A program made the position numbers and the translations under genes. Below the pieces are notes generated by a model. It was given only the letters and a program-made list of their open reading frames with translations, was not told the origin of the DNA and made no database searches. A stretch of DNA of 64,000 nucleotides from Macrostomum hystrix (lineage: Eukaryota; Platyhelminthes; Macrostomidae), in assembly GCA_950097015.1 (NCBI GenBank), contig CATNEN010000015.1, forward strand, positions 1,223,501 to 1,287,500, in the 5' to 3' direction. Shown piece by piece: positions 18,498 to 30,063 of this stretch (positions are counted from its first letter, which is position 1; every line of letters begins with the position of its first letter).

Positions 18498-19040
18498 GCC
18501 TGAGGCAAGCTTTTGAGTGCGGTACAAATGCTCGAGCACGAACATTGTGTGTGCACCTAGGATTGTCGGGATCACCAATCATGTCGCGTGTGGTGTCCTT
18601 TAAACTAGTTACTAGAGATATTTAATCTCGTTCTTAACTGTGATTTTGAAACCGAGCAGTGAACTTTAAGAGGCCTAGCAGACTGTGATGAACTAGTGAG
18701 GTTCGCAAGCGAAAGTGTTATTTTTTAAGGCATTGTGCCCGTGGCGCATTCTTTCGCTCCTTTTTGTGTTGCGCCTACCTTCGCCGCGTGCCCCCCGGCT
18801 CTGCACCTTTGGCTGCTCACCTGCTTTGCTCTCTGCACGCGCTTGCCAAAATATTTTTTTCCGCTGTTACTGAGCTCAAAAACCTGCGTTCTCATTTCAT
18901 TTTAATCTTCGACTTACCGTTAAAGCATCATTTTAGCCACTGATTTTCATAACACTGTATGCTATCGTTATCCAAATACATGTCTTGGTGAGGGGATCGC
19001 CCCACTCCTCCCTGCTCGTGCCTTCGCAATTTTTCGCAAG
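18498..19040. other. 3' flank of the WSC gene
   Basis: The first 200 bp share blocks with the flank of copy 1. No gene is seen in the rest. Confidence 0.4.
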
Positions 19041-19165
19041 GATAAACACATTGGTTGTCTTTATCAAAGCAGATAAGCAGTTGGCTGTCCCTGTGAAAGC
19101 AGATAAGCATATTGGCTGCCCCTGTGAAAGCAGATAAGCATATTGGCTGCCTCTGTGATAAGCAT
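19041..19165. repeat. Minisatellite of about 31 bp, four copies
   Basis: The phrase GCAGATAAGCA plus TTGGCTG recurs four times with drift. Confidence 0.8.
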
Positions 19166-19613
19166 ACCTGTCAGATTATTAATCGCAATCACCGACTAAC
19201 AGTATAACTACAAAGGGGTGATTTTGTTCGGCACCCGAACGGAACAAGGCAAGCACACGAAACTCAAGAAAACAGGCCAATTTTTTGCGCATCTTCTAAA
19301 AACAAGAATCAAGTCGCCAGCTCAGATTTTTTAGACAAAGTCAGATTTGTCTCATAATATTTGTATTCACAAATTATCACTGCAGATGTACACGCCTGAG
19401 TGAGCGTGTGCCCCATTGTGCTGCAGGAGGTGCGAGATGGTAGGCAACACCGTGAAGTGCACTGCTGAACCGCCGGATGGCAAATCAACTCCGTCTCTAA
19501 AAATAAACTGCAATATATGAGGAGGAAGAACTGAAGCGACTTTCGCGAAGACCACCGCTGGCACTAGCTCTACAATTTTCCAGAACGGAGTTCTTGCTAC
19601 CAGCTCCTGCGTC

Positions 19614-19724
19614 CTGAGGGAACTGCAGGGCTGAGCGGGGGGAGCTGCAGGACTGAGCGGAGGGAACTGCAGGACTGAGCGGAGGGAACTGCGGGACTGA
19701 GCGGAGGGAACTGCAGGACTGTTG
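19614..19724 (-). repeat. 22-bp satellite, inverted short array
   Basis: About five copies of the 22-bp unit containing CTGAGCGGAGGGAACTGCAG. This is the reverse complement of the array at 20326-20706. The two arrays therefore form an inverted pair around roughly 600 bp with no recognisable gene. Confidence 0.88.
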
Positions 19725-20325
19725 CTGCCGGTCGTCGAGGCATTCACTGACGGCCGGCCGGTCCATTTCCCGAGTACCGGCAGGGCTGTTCACATCGCAG
19801 GCTGTGGCCAAGAGCTGTTCGAAAACTCCACAAAGATGCCTTCCGGCCGTTTCCAGCCATTAGAAAATTATCTAGATTATTGTAAAGCATTGCAAGGCGA
19901 CTCTAAAATAAAAGTTTGCTCCATATTTGACAATGTGCCTTACATATTATAAAGTTCCTTTTTCTACTTAGATTAGTAGCCACTATATTTTTTATTATTC
20001 GAATGTGCTTTTACAATCGATATTATCCAGACTACCTTTTTATGTATTTTAGCACAGATTGCGTCCCGTATTACTGTCCACTGCCAGTACCAGTAGTATT
20101 GCCCGCCTCCTGATTCCGTGGCTTATCTTTCGAAGATTCAAGTAAGAAATAATTAGACAAGTAAATATACAGTGATTTAGACAAAATGGCCAACAGTTAG
20201 TCATATATTTATCAATATCTGCGATTCGGGCCTTCCTCCCACGTGACCAAACTGTCATCTTCTGTGTACTGAAATTATTCACTTCCAGCACCACTTCTTT
20301 ACGCTGACTAACTCCGTCCCAGCAG

Positions 20326-20706
20326 CAGAGCTGCAGTTCCCTCCGCTCAGTCCTGCAGTTCCCTCCGCTCAGTCCTGCAGTTCCCTCCGCTCAGTCCTGC
20401 AGTTCCCTCCGCTCAGTCCTGCAGTTCCCTCCGCTCAGTCCTGCAGTTCCCTCCGCTCAGTCCTGCAGTTCCCTCCGCTCAGTCCTGCAGTTCCCATCGG
20501 CTCAGTCCTGCAGTTCCCTCCGCTCAGTCCTGCAGTTCCCTCCGCTCAGTCCTGCAGTTCCCTCCGCTCAGTCCTGCAGTTCCCTCCGCTCAGTCCTGCA
20601 GTTCCCCTCGGCTCAGTCCTGCAGTTCCCTCCGCTCAGTCCTGCAGTTCCCTCCGCTCAGTCCTGCAGTTCCCTCCGCTCAGTCCTGCAGTTCCTCTCGG
20701 CTCAGT
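20326..20706 (+). repeat. 22-bp satellite, long array
   Basis: About seventeen copies of a unit containing CTGCAGTTCCCTCCGCTCAG, a few with TCGG variants. It runs directly into the retropepsin fragment that follows, so the satellite may have grown from within a gypsy gag-pol junction. Confidence 0.92.
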
Positions 20707-21395
20707 CTCCTGCTCATCCCCGACCTGGCCGCCGGCCGGCGTTTCCTGGTCGACACTAGCGCAAAGGTGAGTATTTTTCCGGTCTCAGGGGCCGACGCCC
20801 GCACGCACTCACCTGGCCCGCCACTTTTCGGGGCCAACGGCAGCCTGATCCGTACCTTCGGCAGCCAGACGCTCACAATTGACCTTGGCGTCAAGACCTG
20901 TACCTGGCCGTTCATCCTTGCCGAGGTGACCCGGCCGTTGATCGGCGCCGATTTTCTGCGGCATCCTCTTGGTGGACCTGCCGAACCGTCGCTTGCTGGA
21001 CGCTAGCTCGTTGTCCAGTGTCCACCGACATCCGGCTCTTTGCGGGCAAAGACATCCGGTGGCCGACGCTCTGTCCCGTTGCACCGTTGCCTCCGTGCAG
21101 CCGCTGCTTCCTGGTATCGTGCGCAGACTTAAGACGACCCTGCGCTTGCGGACACCGGTCTTAGGCTAGAACGAGTGGCGCTTGGCCCCGGCCTGGAGGT
21201 TCTCTGCGACACAGTAACCGGCCGTCCACGACCGCTCGTGCCCGCCGACTTCCGCCGTGCCGTCTTCGCGACGCCATCCTCAGCCTGGCGCACCCGTCAG
21301 TCTGCAGCAAATGGCGCCTTGTGTCCGAGAAGTTCGTGGCCCGGACTCAAGAGGAACGTCGGCCAGTGGGCACGCAGCTGCATCACCATCAACTT
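20707..21395 (+). pseudogene. Ty3/gypsy fragment: protease joined to RNase H end and integrase start
   Basis: The retropepsin reads RRFLVDTSAKVSIFP and ends LIGADFLR; Ser replaces the usual Gly of DTG. Directly after it are the RNase H end ADALSR (21060-21080) and an integrase N-terminal part with TGRPRPLVPA, WPGLKR and WARSCI. The whole RT is missing, so a deletion joined these parts. Stops and frame changes separate them. This is a non-functional relic, different in sequence from the 12-kb element. Confidence 0.82.
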
Positions 21396-21741
21396 TTTAG
21401 GACTTGCTTTTTATCTTCTGGTTAGGTCTTCTGTGTACGCAGTGATATTGTCGGTTTTGTTTTACTCAATGCCTTTGTGTATTTTAACTGTGCGTTCGGA
21501 GACCTGAGAAATGAATTAGCATCATACTACTGCAGTTTGCGGTGAGTAGTAGGATAAGTGTAGCTTATCACCAGCTTTCCTCAGCGCTTTGGCAGCTGGA
21601 TCAGTTTATTGGCAGCATTGGCTTTCTGATAGACTTTGATTACTGATTTTCCACTCTACCTACTGAGCCTCAGTAGCGTGATGCGCGTGATTGTCGGTTT
21701 TAATCAAGACAGTATTAGCGTCGTGAGCAGTCAGTGTGCAA
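21391..21741 (+). repeat. 350-bp dispersed repeat, copy 1
   Basis: It is about 95% identical by eye to 37650-38000. It begins TTTTTAGG and ends in GCAGTCA.TGTGC, with unrelated sequence outside both copies. I recognise no coding content or terminal inverted repeats. Confidence 0.85.
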
Positions 21742-22220
21742 TTAAATGCTCAGACTAATGAGTTCGAGGTGGCATGAGCAGGCCTTTATTTCAGAAGGGC
21801 AGAGTTCCTTACTCACAGCTAAAGAAGGACTCTCATATGATACAGGTTTCCATTTTATTGGGCTTTCTCACAAGACGTGAGCTACTTCATTGTATTGTTC
21901 GCTAACTTCGGTTTTGAGCTGTCTTCGAAAGTCTTAAATCTCAATAAAACAAACGGATTATTGAGCAGGGTGAGCACAGAGTTAAATATATTTACTCCGA
22001 TCTTACTGAATTAACCATGCAATATAATCAATTCACACGTTTAATTGTGCATTCAGCAAGCTGATTAAATGGGGATTTTTTCTGAATATTATTGCTGCTT
22101 TTATTTCAAATAAGGCTGGTGAATATATTGTTAGAGCACAGTGGAAATTGAGTTGCCACTGGCTGAAGCGGAGAAGTTCAGTTTTCTGCGGTCCATGGCC
22201 GATTCATCAGCTGCTGCTGA
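21742..22220. other. 3' flank of FReD copy B
   Basis: From about 21965 it resembles 48366-48660 downstream of copy D, so the duplication unit included the 3' flank. No separate gene is seen. Confidence 0.6.
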
Positions 22221-24571
22221 TCACAGCTCCAGCAGAAGCCGCACTGAGCGGAGAGTCAAAGCCCCGGAGCCTGAGTTCCATATCATGTAGCTCGCGCGTG
22301 TTGTCTGTCCTGAAGGATATAGTCCGTTTGGATAGAAATGGTGGCATTCGTTGAACCACCACCCACCCTTGCCCCAAATATTCGAGCACGATCCGTCAAT
22401 GAAGAGTCCTTCAATTTCGGGTTCCAGGGCTGAGGCTTTGTCGTTGTCGTTGTCGAAAGTGGAGAAGCGCGCTCCTTTGCTCTTCTCCATAGCATCGAAT
22501 TCGACATTGGACCTCTTCCTCAGCATCTCTCGGTACGTCATCTCATATTTGGTGCTGGCGTTTCCCACCTGGAATCCAGCATACTCAGCATGCAGCTCAG
22601 TCCCATTCCACAGCTCCATCTCCACTCTGAGTGTGGTACCGCCAGCGCTCAGCGAGTGGATGGCGGAGAGACCTGCGGGATCGGACAGAAGTCAAAGGCG
22701 CTGATGTGAATGGCCAGATTTAGCTGACAATCGATAAACAAATTGTAACACTGCAATAAATTGTAACAAGGTAACACTTGTATTCTCACATCGAAATTCT
22801 ACCAGCTGTCTGATGATCAAATTCATACAATCTGAGTTTTTCTGTTCAACTGGAACAAACCTGTTTTCGAGAAAACTTGTTTTCTAATACAAGTCCCTGA
22901 GAACTCAAAAGTTATTAGATTTAGAGAGTCCATTGAAGATGTACCTATAAGTCAGGTCTAAAGACCCACAGATCCAATTAAGTTTCCTGTGCTCCAGAAA
23001 GCAAAAGGCAACCACCCATCTTCAGCACCCAGTTGCCTCCCCTAAATGCAACAAATGGGCTAGACAATTCTCGCCGCATGGGCAGTCCGTTTCATTATTT
23101 CATCATGAGGTCGACCTCACTAAAAATGGGTCAAACCATCTGGCTTGTCAGCCGATTGCTGCACTCTTCTCCGGACTGTTCTTGCAAGAGATTGATTGTT
23201 GAAATGTGATCGTCTTAATTCACCTTATTGTTTTCAACGCCTCACTTTACCAGTAAGATTGCTTTGTAACTCGCCTCGATTTAAAAGTACATCTTTCCTC
23301 CTCTCGTTCACTTCTGAATGAGATTCAGAGTTTCATTTCCGGAAAAAAACGGATAAATTTACTCACCAATCCAGAAATCTGTTTCGTCGCCGAAACCCGC
23401 CTCATACTCAACCCAGGTGCGTTGGAAACTGACGTTCCCTGTGTACCTCTGCTGGATCTTGATGAAGTACTGGCCAGCCTGGTTCAGACTGAGAAACTTC
23501 GAGGAGCCTTTTAGTAAGACAGAGCGTGGGTTCATATCACAATTGAGCCCAGCCCGCTCACAAACTTCTCCAGTTCGTCTCGTCCGCGGCTCGTCCGCCT
23601 TGGCAAGGCACAGCTGACTCGTCATGGACGTCACCTGCCACCCAATCAGGCAGGACAAGTTAAGTGGCTCGAAGCTCATAGTGGGTCTGAAAGAAAACGT
23701 TAAAAACATTTTTTATTTTTACTTTCCAAAAGAAAGTACATCTTTTCACAAACCTCAGCACATGGCATTGTTTCGCGAATCTGCAGAACAACTGAAGCTG
23801 AGCAGTCTTCCAGTCTGCTGACACCCTCAGCGGACCAATTAAGAAGCGAGAACTCAAGGCCGAGCTCACAATGCTCTGAGCACTCCACAGTTTCATGAAG
23901 GTGACCGAGCGAGTAGAGAGATTAGCAAGCTGAGACCTCACAGCTTCCAATGTGGCCTCATCTTCCAGCACCAGATCCAGCTTGAGGTAGTACATGCTAC
24001 TGCTGTTGTCATACATGACTGACTCGCTACCCCAGCTGCTGATGTTGTGGCAGAGCAGAGGCTCGATGAGGAAGTGGCCAATGATGTCGAGTCTCTGGTG
24101 CACTCGAGCAGTGCAGTTCCCGAGGTTGATCGAGCGGATGAACCGCAGCTGACGGCATGCCGGAAGGGAGTATTTCTGTCTCACCTCTTTCAGATCAAAG
24201 AAGGTCTGGTTCTGCAGCATCGGGCGGTAGCTAAGTTGATGGCAGGTGTAATTCACGGTCAGCATCAGGTTATTTAATATCACTGATGGATCTGATCGAA
24301 TTTTTGATCTGCGGAAAAGGTCGTGAGCTCCGATTTGCATTGAAGTGGGGCCAAATCGAATCTGCTCCCTACTTATCTGCACGAGCTTATTACTGGGAAC
24401 TTACGCAAACTCCCCAGTGTCTTCGGCACGTGTACTTTGAAATCGGATGACACCCTTTGATTTGTTAGGGCTCCAAATGAAGCTTTTAACGTTCACTGTG
24501 CCGAAAGTGGTTTCCATGGATGCCTGGATGCTTGAAATGGTCAGGAAGCTCACTGACCTCGGTGACAGGTG
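22221..24571 (-). pseudogene. FReD copy B: 5' end replaced by a minisatellite
   Basis: Four exons are recognisable: exon 1 remnant 24405-24571, exon 2 23754-24308, exon 3 23367-23686 and exon 4 22221-22672. All junctions have GT-AG borders and lengths that keep phase, and exons 2-4 are open. The exon 1 remnant starts at HLSPRSVSFL, so the signal peptide and most of the first repeat domain are gone. The homology stops at about 24571, close to the minisatellite at 24600-24995. Exon 4 carries about 12 extra residues after the calcium site compared with copies C and D. Without a signal peptide the product would not be secreted; use of another first exon cannot be excluded. Confidence 0.8.
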
Positions 24572-24599
24572 CTGAACTAGCATGGCAAAACGGAAATGT

Positions 24600-24995
24600 A
24601 AGCTTTCATTCCACGGCTCAGAGCACCCCACGGTTCAGAACCCTACGGCTCAGAACCCCACGGCTCAGAGCACCCCACGGTTCAGAACCCTACGGCTCAG
24701 AACCCCACGGCTCAGAGCACCCCACGGTTCAGAACCCTACGGCTCAGAGCACCCCACGGTTCAGAACCCTACGGCTCAGAACCCCACGGCTCAGAGCACC
24801 CCACGGTTCAGAACCCTACGGCTCAGAACCCTACGGCTCAGAGCACCCCACGGCTCAGAGCACCCCACGGCTCAGAGCACCCCACGGCTCAGAACACCAC
24901 GGCTCAGAACCCCACTTCTCAGAGCACCCCACGGCTCAGAGCACCCCACGGCTCAGAGCACCCCACGGCTCAGAGCACCCCACGGCTCAGAGCAG
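24600..24995. repeat. Minisatellite of 15-17 bp units (CCCACGGCTCAGAGCA)
   Basis: About 25 short units alternate between CACGGCTCAGAGCACC and TACGGCTCAGAACC types. The long plus-strand open frames here come from repeat periodicity and are not called. Confidence 0.92.
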
Positions 24996-25489
24996 ATTTT
25001 ATGCTTCTTGGTGACTATAAAAGGCCTGTGCTACGTGCACTCACCTTTCCGTTCTGTTTCAAGAAGTCTATTCCGCTCTCGTTTTCTCAGTTAGTACTGA
25101 GAGAGCGGTGGCGCAGTGTGTGTGAAGCCGCGCGTTGTAATCCCCTGCCTGACCGCAGCAGCCTCACTGACGAAACGTTCCATGTCGGGGAGCGCGGTCT
25201 AGATAGGCACTGGTGGTTGTGCTGAGTACGCGACCTCGACCCCGAGGATCTCGCCGTTTGGCAAAGGAGAGGTACCGATAGGATTTGTCGGACCTTCGCA
25301 GAAACCACAGACCGGCCTCAACTGCAGAGTAGTCGCGGAATTAGGCCAGCTAAGGAATAATTATTGTACTACTTGCTGTTTGGTCATCTACCTCAGTAGT
25401 ATGGGTGAGCAGAACATGGCCGACAGGGCGGAGATAGGAGGTGGGGTAATGCGTTGAGTGGGTGCGCCTATCTTTACACTGGGTACGGC
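24996..25489. other. No gene recognised
   Basis: GC-richer sequence with short open frames on both strands, none with a recognisable domain. Confidence 0.4.
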
Positions 25490-25620
25490 CATAGACTCCT
25501 AAATAATAGCATCTGGAATGGAAGCGGAAAAATATTTTTTAACGCATGGGGCAACTTCTGTTATTTTATGCATGATTATTTAGGAGCAATTATTTAGATG
25601 CTATTGCTTAGGAGTCTATG
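25490..25620. mobile_element. Small MITE-like element with 25-bp inverted termini
   Basis: CATAGACTCCTAA...AGCATCT at 25490-25514 is the reverse complement of 25596-25620 with two mismatches. TACGGC flanks both sides (25484-25489 and 25622-25627). No coding capacity is present. Confidence 0.75.
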
Positions 25621-25627
25621 TTACGGC

Positions 25628-26311
25628 TAACACAACAGAGATAGGAAGAGAGGCCGGCCTATCTCTTTGCATTTGGGATGATATGAAACTGCCGCATTAG
25701 CACTGCAGAAATACGCGGTAGTATAAAAATGTGAGACTGTGCTCACAGTCTCACCCACCCCACTCCGCTAGTCTATAAGGGTGGGGATTTTTTCTCATTA
25801 AGAGAGGAAAGCTTTGAAAAAAACTATTTCGTCGCGGAAGTTTGAACTGCTAGCATGGATCTTAGCAACATGGATCTTGAAGTACAGGAATACAAAGGCA
25901 ATAGATTCATCAGGAACTCAAGCCTGGAATCCCGGGATGTTTAACTACGCTCCAGCCGTAATTTAGCAATGTACTAGAGTTTAATAGGAATCAAATTCAA
26001 ATGTCTCCTTTGCTTTATTGTTTGGATTATGTGTCTCTACGTTTGATCACAAGACGGACAAAGTCCATGCAATATCCGTTCTTCTTTATATTGGAATGGA
26101 AAATATTTGCTACAATCCGCTCAGCTGGCCAGTTTCTCGAGTGCATCAAAGTTGCAGTCCATTTGAGTCCATTTTGATATGCTCAAAGCGCCAGCCTTTG
26201 CCCAATACAGATTGGGCAGTTCTGCATTCAGCAGGAAATCCTAGCCTTCCAAACTAACAGTGAGCAGAAAGCTGCAGTAATTGAGTGTTGGAACATAACT
26301 TTAAAGAGTAG
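25628..26311. other. No gene recognised
   Basis: No domain, RNA gene or clear repeat was seen. Confidence 0.4.
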
Positions 26312-26323
26312 GATGTGGAAATA

Positions 26324-26628
26324 GGGGGCCGGTGGCAGAGCGGTCAACGCGTTTGCCTCTCGCACCACGGTCCCTAAGTTTGATTCCACGGCGAGGCCAC
26401 ATTTACGCTCGTATTTAGGGCGCAGCCGCGCAGAGAAGGCGCAATTTACGCCTTTGACGGCCAACCTCCAAGGCACAGTGAAGTGCACACTGTCTGACGA
26501 TGAGAAAGTCAGGGCAGATGCACACACCGAAATGGGCAGAATTGCCTCCTCGCTGGCTGCGGGTCTAGTGTCACGAAATGATGTGCCATTGCCCGCAGCC
26601 CTCCTGCAATTATTATTATTATTATTAA
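26324..26628 (+). mobile_element. tRNA-derived SINE with target-site duplication
   Basis: The head (26329-26395) resembles a tRNA gene, with an A box around TGGCAGAGCGG and a B box around GTTTGATTCC. The 3' end is a (TTA)n tail. GATGTGGAAATA flanks it at 26312-26323 and 26629-26640, a 12-bp target duplication as left by LINE machinery. Confidence 0.85.
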
Positions 26629-26884
26629 GATGTGGAAATATTTCACTCACAAGAGCACACCCCGATGAATTCTGATAGCCGCCGAGGTGGGTCATTTACG
26701 GCTCATATGAGAAGCTTGACCAGTATTTGCGCATTTTTTAGCAGTTTGGACCGTACTTATGAAGTTTAGAGCCACCTGTGCGGGTGATGTGTCTAAAGTG
26801 TGTAAAAAGTTGTGCAAAAGTTGCTTAACTTTTCAGCGGCTCTCGAGGCTAACGCGGCCTAAAAGTTGGTCATATGTTTTTGAT

Positions 26885-27055
26885 GGCTCAAGTACGTTTA
26901 AAAAGTGTCTCAAGTGGCGCAAGCTGCTCAATGGCTGGTCAAGTGTCTCAAGTGGCGCAAGCTGCTCAATGGCTGGTCAAGTGTCTTAAGTGGCGCAAGC
27001 TGCTCAATGGCTGGTCAAGTGTCTCAAGTGGCTCGCACTTCTCAATGGATGCAAA
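26885..27055. repeat. 38-bp minisatellite
   Basis: About four copies of a unit containing GGCGCAAGCTGCTCAATGG. Confidence 0.9.
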
Positions 27056-27353
27056 AGTATCGCAAGTGAGTTTCTGTGAGCTAATATATTTTAATCTACT
27101 TATTGCACGTAACTCTGATATGTAACACTAATATACTTTGCTATAATACCCTGCAAGGTATTTCAGTCTGCGTCATATGACTGGTTCCATGCATGGAACT
27201 ACTCCAAAACGTAGAAGTCGAACCTGCGTACACTGATCGAAGCAACACAGGTACCGAAAATATTATTACTTCAACGTACTGCACATGCATAAAGCTGTTC
27301 GAACAGTGCATAATGTCTGTGACTGTACTTAAAAGTAATCCTAACTATTCGAA

Positions 27354-27815
27354 GCTGTTCCAAGCTACCCCATATGTATTCAACTGTACGCGAAGCGATG
27401 CGAAACTATTCGAAGCTACCCAATGTGTATTCAAGTGTACTCGAAACTATTCGAAGCTACTCAATGTGTATTCAAGTGTACTCGAAACTATTCGAAGCTA
27501 CTCAATGTGTATTCAAGTGTACTCGAAACTATTCGAAGCTACTCAATGTGTATTCAAGTGTACTCGAAACTATTCGAAACTATTCGAAGCTACCCAATGT
27601 GTATTCATGTGTACTCGAAACTATTCGAAGCTACCCAATGTGTATTCAAGTGTACTCGAAACTATTCGAAGCTACCCAATGTGTATTCAAGTGTACTCGA
27701 AACTATTCGAAACTATTTGAAGCTACCCAATGTGTATTCAAGTGTACTCGAAACTATTCGAAGCTACCCAATGTGTATTCAAGTGTACTCGAAACTATTC
27801 GAAGCTACTGGAACC
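27354..27815. repeat. 41-bp minisatellite
   Basis: About eleven copies of a unit containing TCAAGTGTACTCGAAACTAT. Some are lengthened by a second CGAAACTATT. The ORFs here are periodicity artefacts. Confidence 0.92.
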
Positions 27816-27829
27816 TTTTGCGAAGCAAA

Positions 27830-29427
27830 TAAAAGTGAGTGATATGCGCAGTTGTGCGTGTTGACTCTGAAGACAGCTGGAGTTCATTTTTTGGGTTTTA
27901 CTATATATACGTGATGTGCTGTAGACTGCTGAGCAGCCTCCAGGCAATCTGTGAGTCAGGCTGTTCTAGGTCTGTGGGAGGGCTGGGGTTGGTAGTTAGT
28001 GTTCCCCGTGCACTGTCACTTCCGCTCGCCACCCCCTCCGCTCTCGTTCTCTCGTTCCAGCTCTGTCTGCGCACTGAGTCACGTTGCACACCATGGTGCA
28101 ATCGCTTAAGTTCGGAAGAAGACTGGCAGAACAACGCTCAATGCTACTACTATGAGTAGAGCACAGTCCGACGAATCCTTGAGATCGTGTTAGCATTGTG
28201 GTAGCACCACTTCTTTATATTGAAAGCACGTTTCTGTCTTCCTGTCTTCATGCGGACCTTAGGGACCTTAGGGACTAATGTAAATGTTTTAATTGCTCAT
28301 ATACTGCATGCTTCATTTGTTACATTTATATCAATATTTGTTTTAAAAACTACACCACAGACATTTGCGCACAATTGGTTTTACTTTTAATTTGTTTTAT
28401 TGATTGATTTGTTTTATTGAATAATTTGTTTTACTGTTTTTTTTCTCTACTCATCTACACTATGAATGCCGCACTCTTTTTTATGTGCCCAAAACATATG
28501 CATTTATTATATACACAAAAATAAGCTCATATCGATCTACCATAATCATTACTTAAAAATCCCACCCCCAATATTCTATTTTTATAAAATAATTCTCAAA
28601 CTCGTAATAATAAATAAATATGGTGCAAGGGCGTAAGCCGACGCACGGGTCCAACAAATCCGGATAGGATTGTTGGCGCCCACACTTAGAATCATTCCTG
28701 TCTTCATGCGTCTTACAGCGTTTCGTGTTCACTCACGTTTACTTGCATTTGTCTGCTAACTTATTGAGAAGTTAAGGCCGTGTGTTGCATTTAAAAGCAT
28801 AGCGTCAGACTTCAGAAGCAGAAATCTAAGTCTTGGGAATCATTGCTTGATTCTGTTAGATTCCGAGGAAACTTGGCAATTGGAGCCTGACTACCAGGTT
28901 GTTTCACTGCGACGAAGAACCAGAGTGTGAGGCCGGATACTTTCCTCTTGGAATCTAGTTCCTGTCTTGGTCATTTTACCAATTATGTGTGCCACGCTAC
29001 CACAGGTACAACATACGTTAGATGTGTTTAGGTCAGACAGAATTATTACTCGGATGTGATCCCAAATTAGGAAAATAATCCCACTCTATCTATTCCATCA
29101 TGATTTTATCCTTTCCACTCTAGAGGTGCGAAGTAAAGACGAACAAAAAAACTAATCTTTATTTTATCCTTTGCAGTTTGTGATTGTCTTTTTGAAATGA
29201 AACATTTTAAATCCAACATTTAGAATTTTTCGTAAGTAAACGTTTTCGCAAAACGATTTTATACCCGAAAAGTTGTCCAGCTTGGACGCTTTGAAGCACT
29301 GAGTGTGCTACTGTTTTAATCCTGTTTTAATACTGTTTTAATCCTGCCTTTGTTTTTAGTCATTTTATTACTGGGCCGTTTATACGACGGCATGCATGGT
29401 CGCATAGCTATTAGGGGTATTTGACAT
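27830..29427. other. No gene recognised
   Basis: Mostly AT-rich. No domain, tRNA or repeat longer than simple T-rich runs was recognised. Confidence 0.4.
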
Positions 29428-29781
29428 TTGAATTATGCTTGGTCTGACTCGAGCTGGCAAGCTAGTGGCTGTAACAACGCTAGTTTACAGATGGCCCAAG
29501 GCAGTGACGGCAGTCCAATTGACTGGCCTGCATTGTTGGACCAAGTCATCATCGAGATGGCGCCGACAAGACCAGTGTCCCCAGCCTCATCGCCGCCTGG
29601 ACGAGTGACCGCTAGCGAGCTGGCCAGCCAGATATTTTGGTCAGATGAGCCACTCGCACTTTGGCTTCTTTCTCCCCCTTCTCCCCCTCTGGATGTAGTT
29701 GTGTCAGCGTCGCCGCACACCACGTCACCGGAACCGACATCCCCTGTCCCCTCTGTGCAGTCGGAGCCACCGGAGCGCTAG
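29428..29781 (+). CDS. Unrecognised ORF of 117 residues
   Basis: ATG-initiated, Ser/Pro-rich in the second half, with no signal peptide or membrane segment. It lies 280 bp upstream of the LINE 5' fragment and could belong to its leader. Coding status is doubtful. Confidence 0.2.
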   Translation: MNYAWSDSSWQASGCNNASLQMAQGSDGSPIDWPALLDQVIIEMAPTRPVSPASSPPGRVTASELASQIFWSDEPLALWLLSPPSPPLDVVVSASPHTTSPEPTSPVPSVQSEPPER

Positions 29782-30063
29782 GGGGAGGTTCAAAACATCT
29801 AGGAGAGTAGACAGCACAGAAGAATGATCAGAAAATTGTTGTCTAAATAAGTACTTTACTTTTCTTAAATTATTTAATGACATGAAGGCACACCTGAAAA
29901 GGCAGAAGCACACCATCCGGGAACAGCAGCGCGAATTGCTGCGTCAGCGACGCATATTGGGGTACATTCACCATCTAAAGTTTACTGTAGATTTCAGCGA
30001 CTGCCTTTTCGACCCCCCCGTCGGGAGGGTTTCCGCCTCCCGGAGCGCGCTTGCGCGCTTCCC

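Noticed and set aside
24520-25094. Two long ORFs rich in Ser-Glu-Pro-Tyr-Gly and similar
   Set aside because: They are translations of the 15-17 bp minisatellite in two frames.
26329-26395. A tRNA gene on the plus strand
   Set aside because: It is the head of a 305-bp insertion with a TTA tail and a 12-bp target duplication, so it is a SINE.
27193-27842. ORFs of 139-175 residues rich in Tyr-Ser-Lys-Leu
   Set aside because: They are translations of the 41-bp minisatellite in three frames, which is expected by periodicity.
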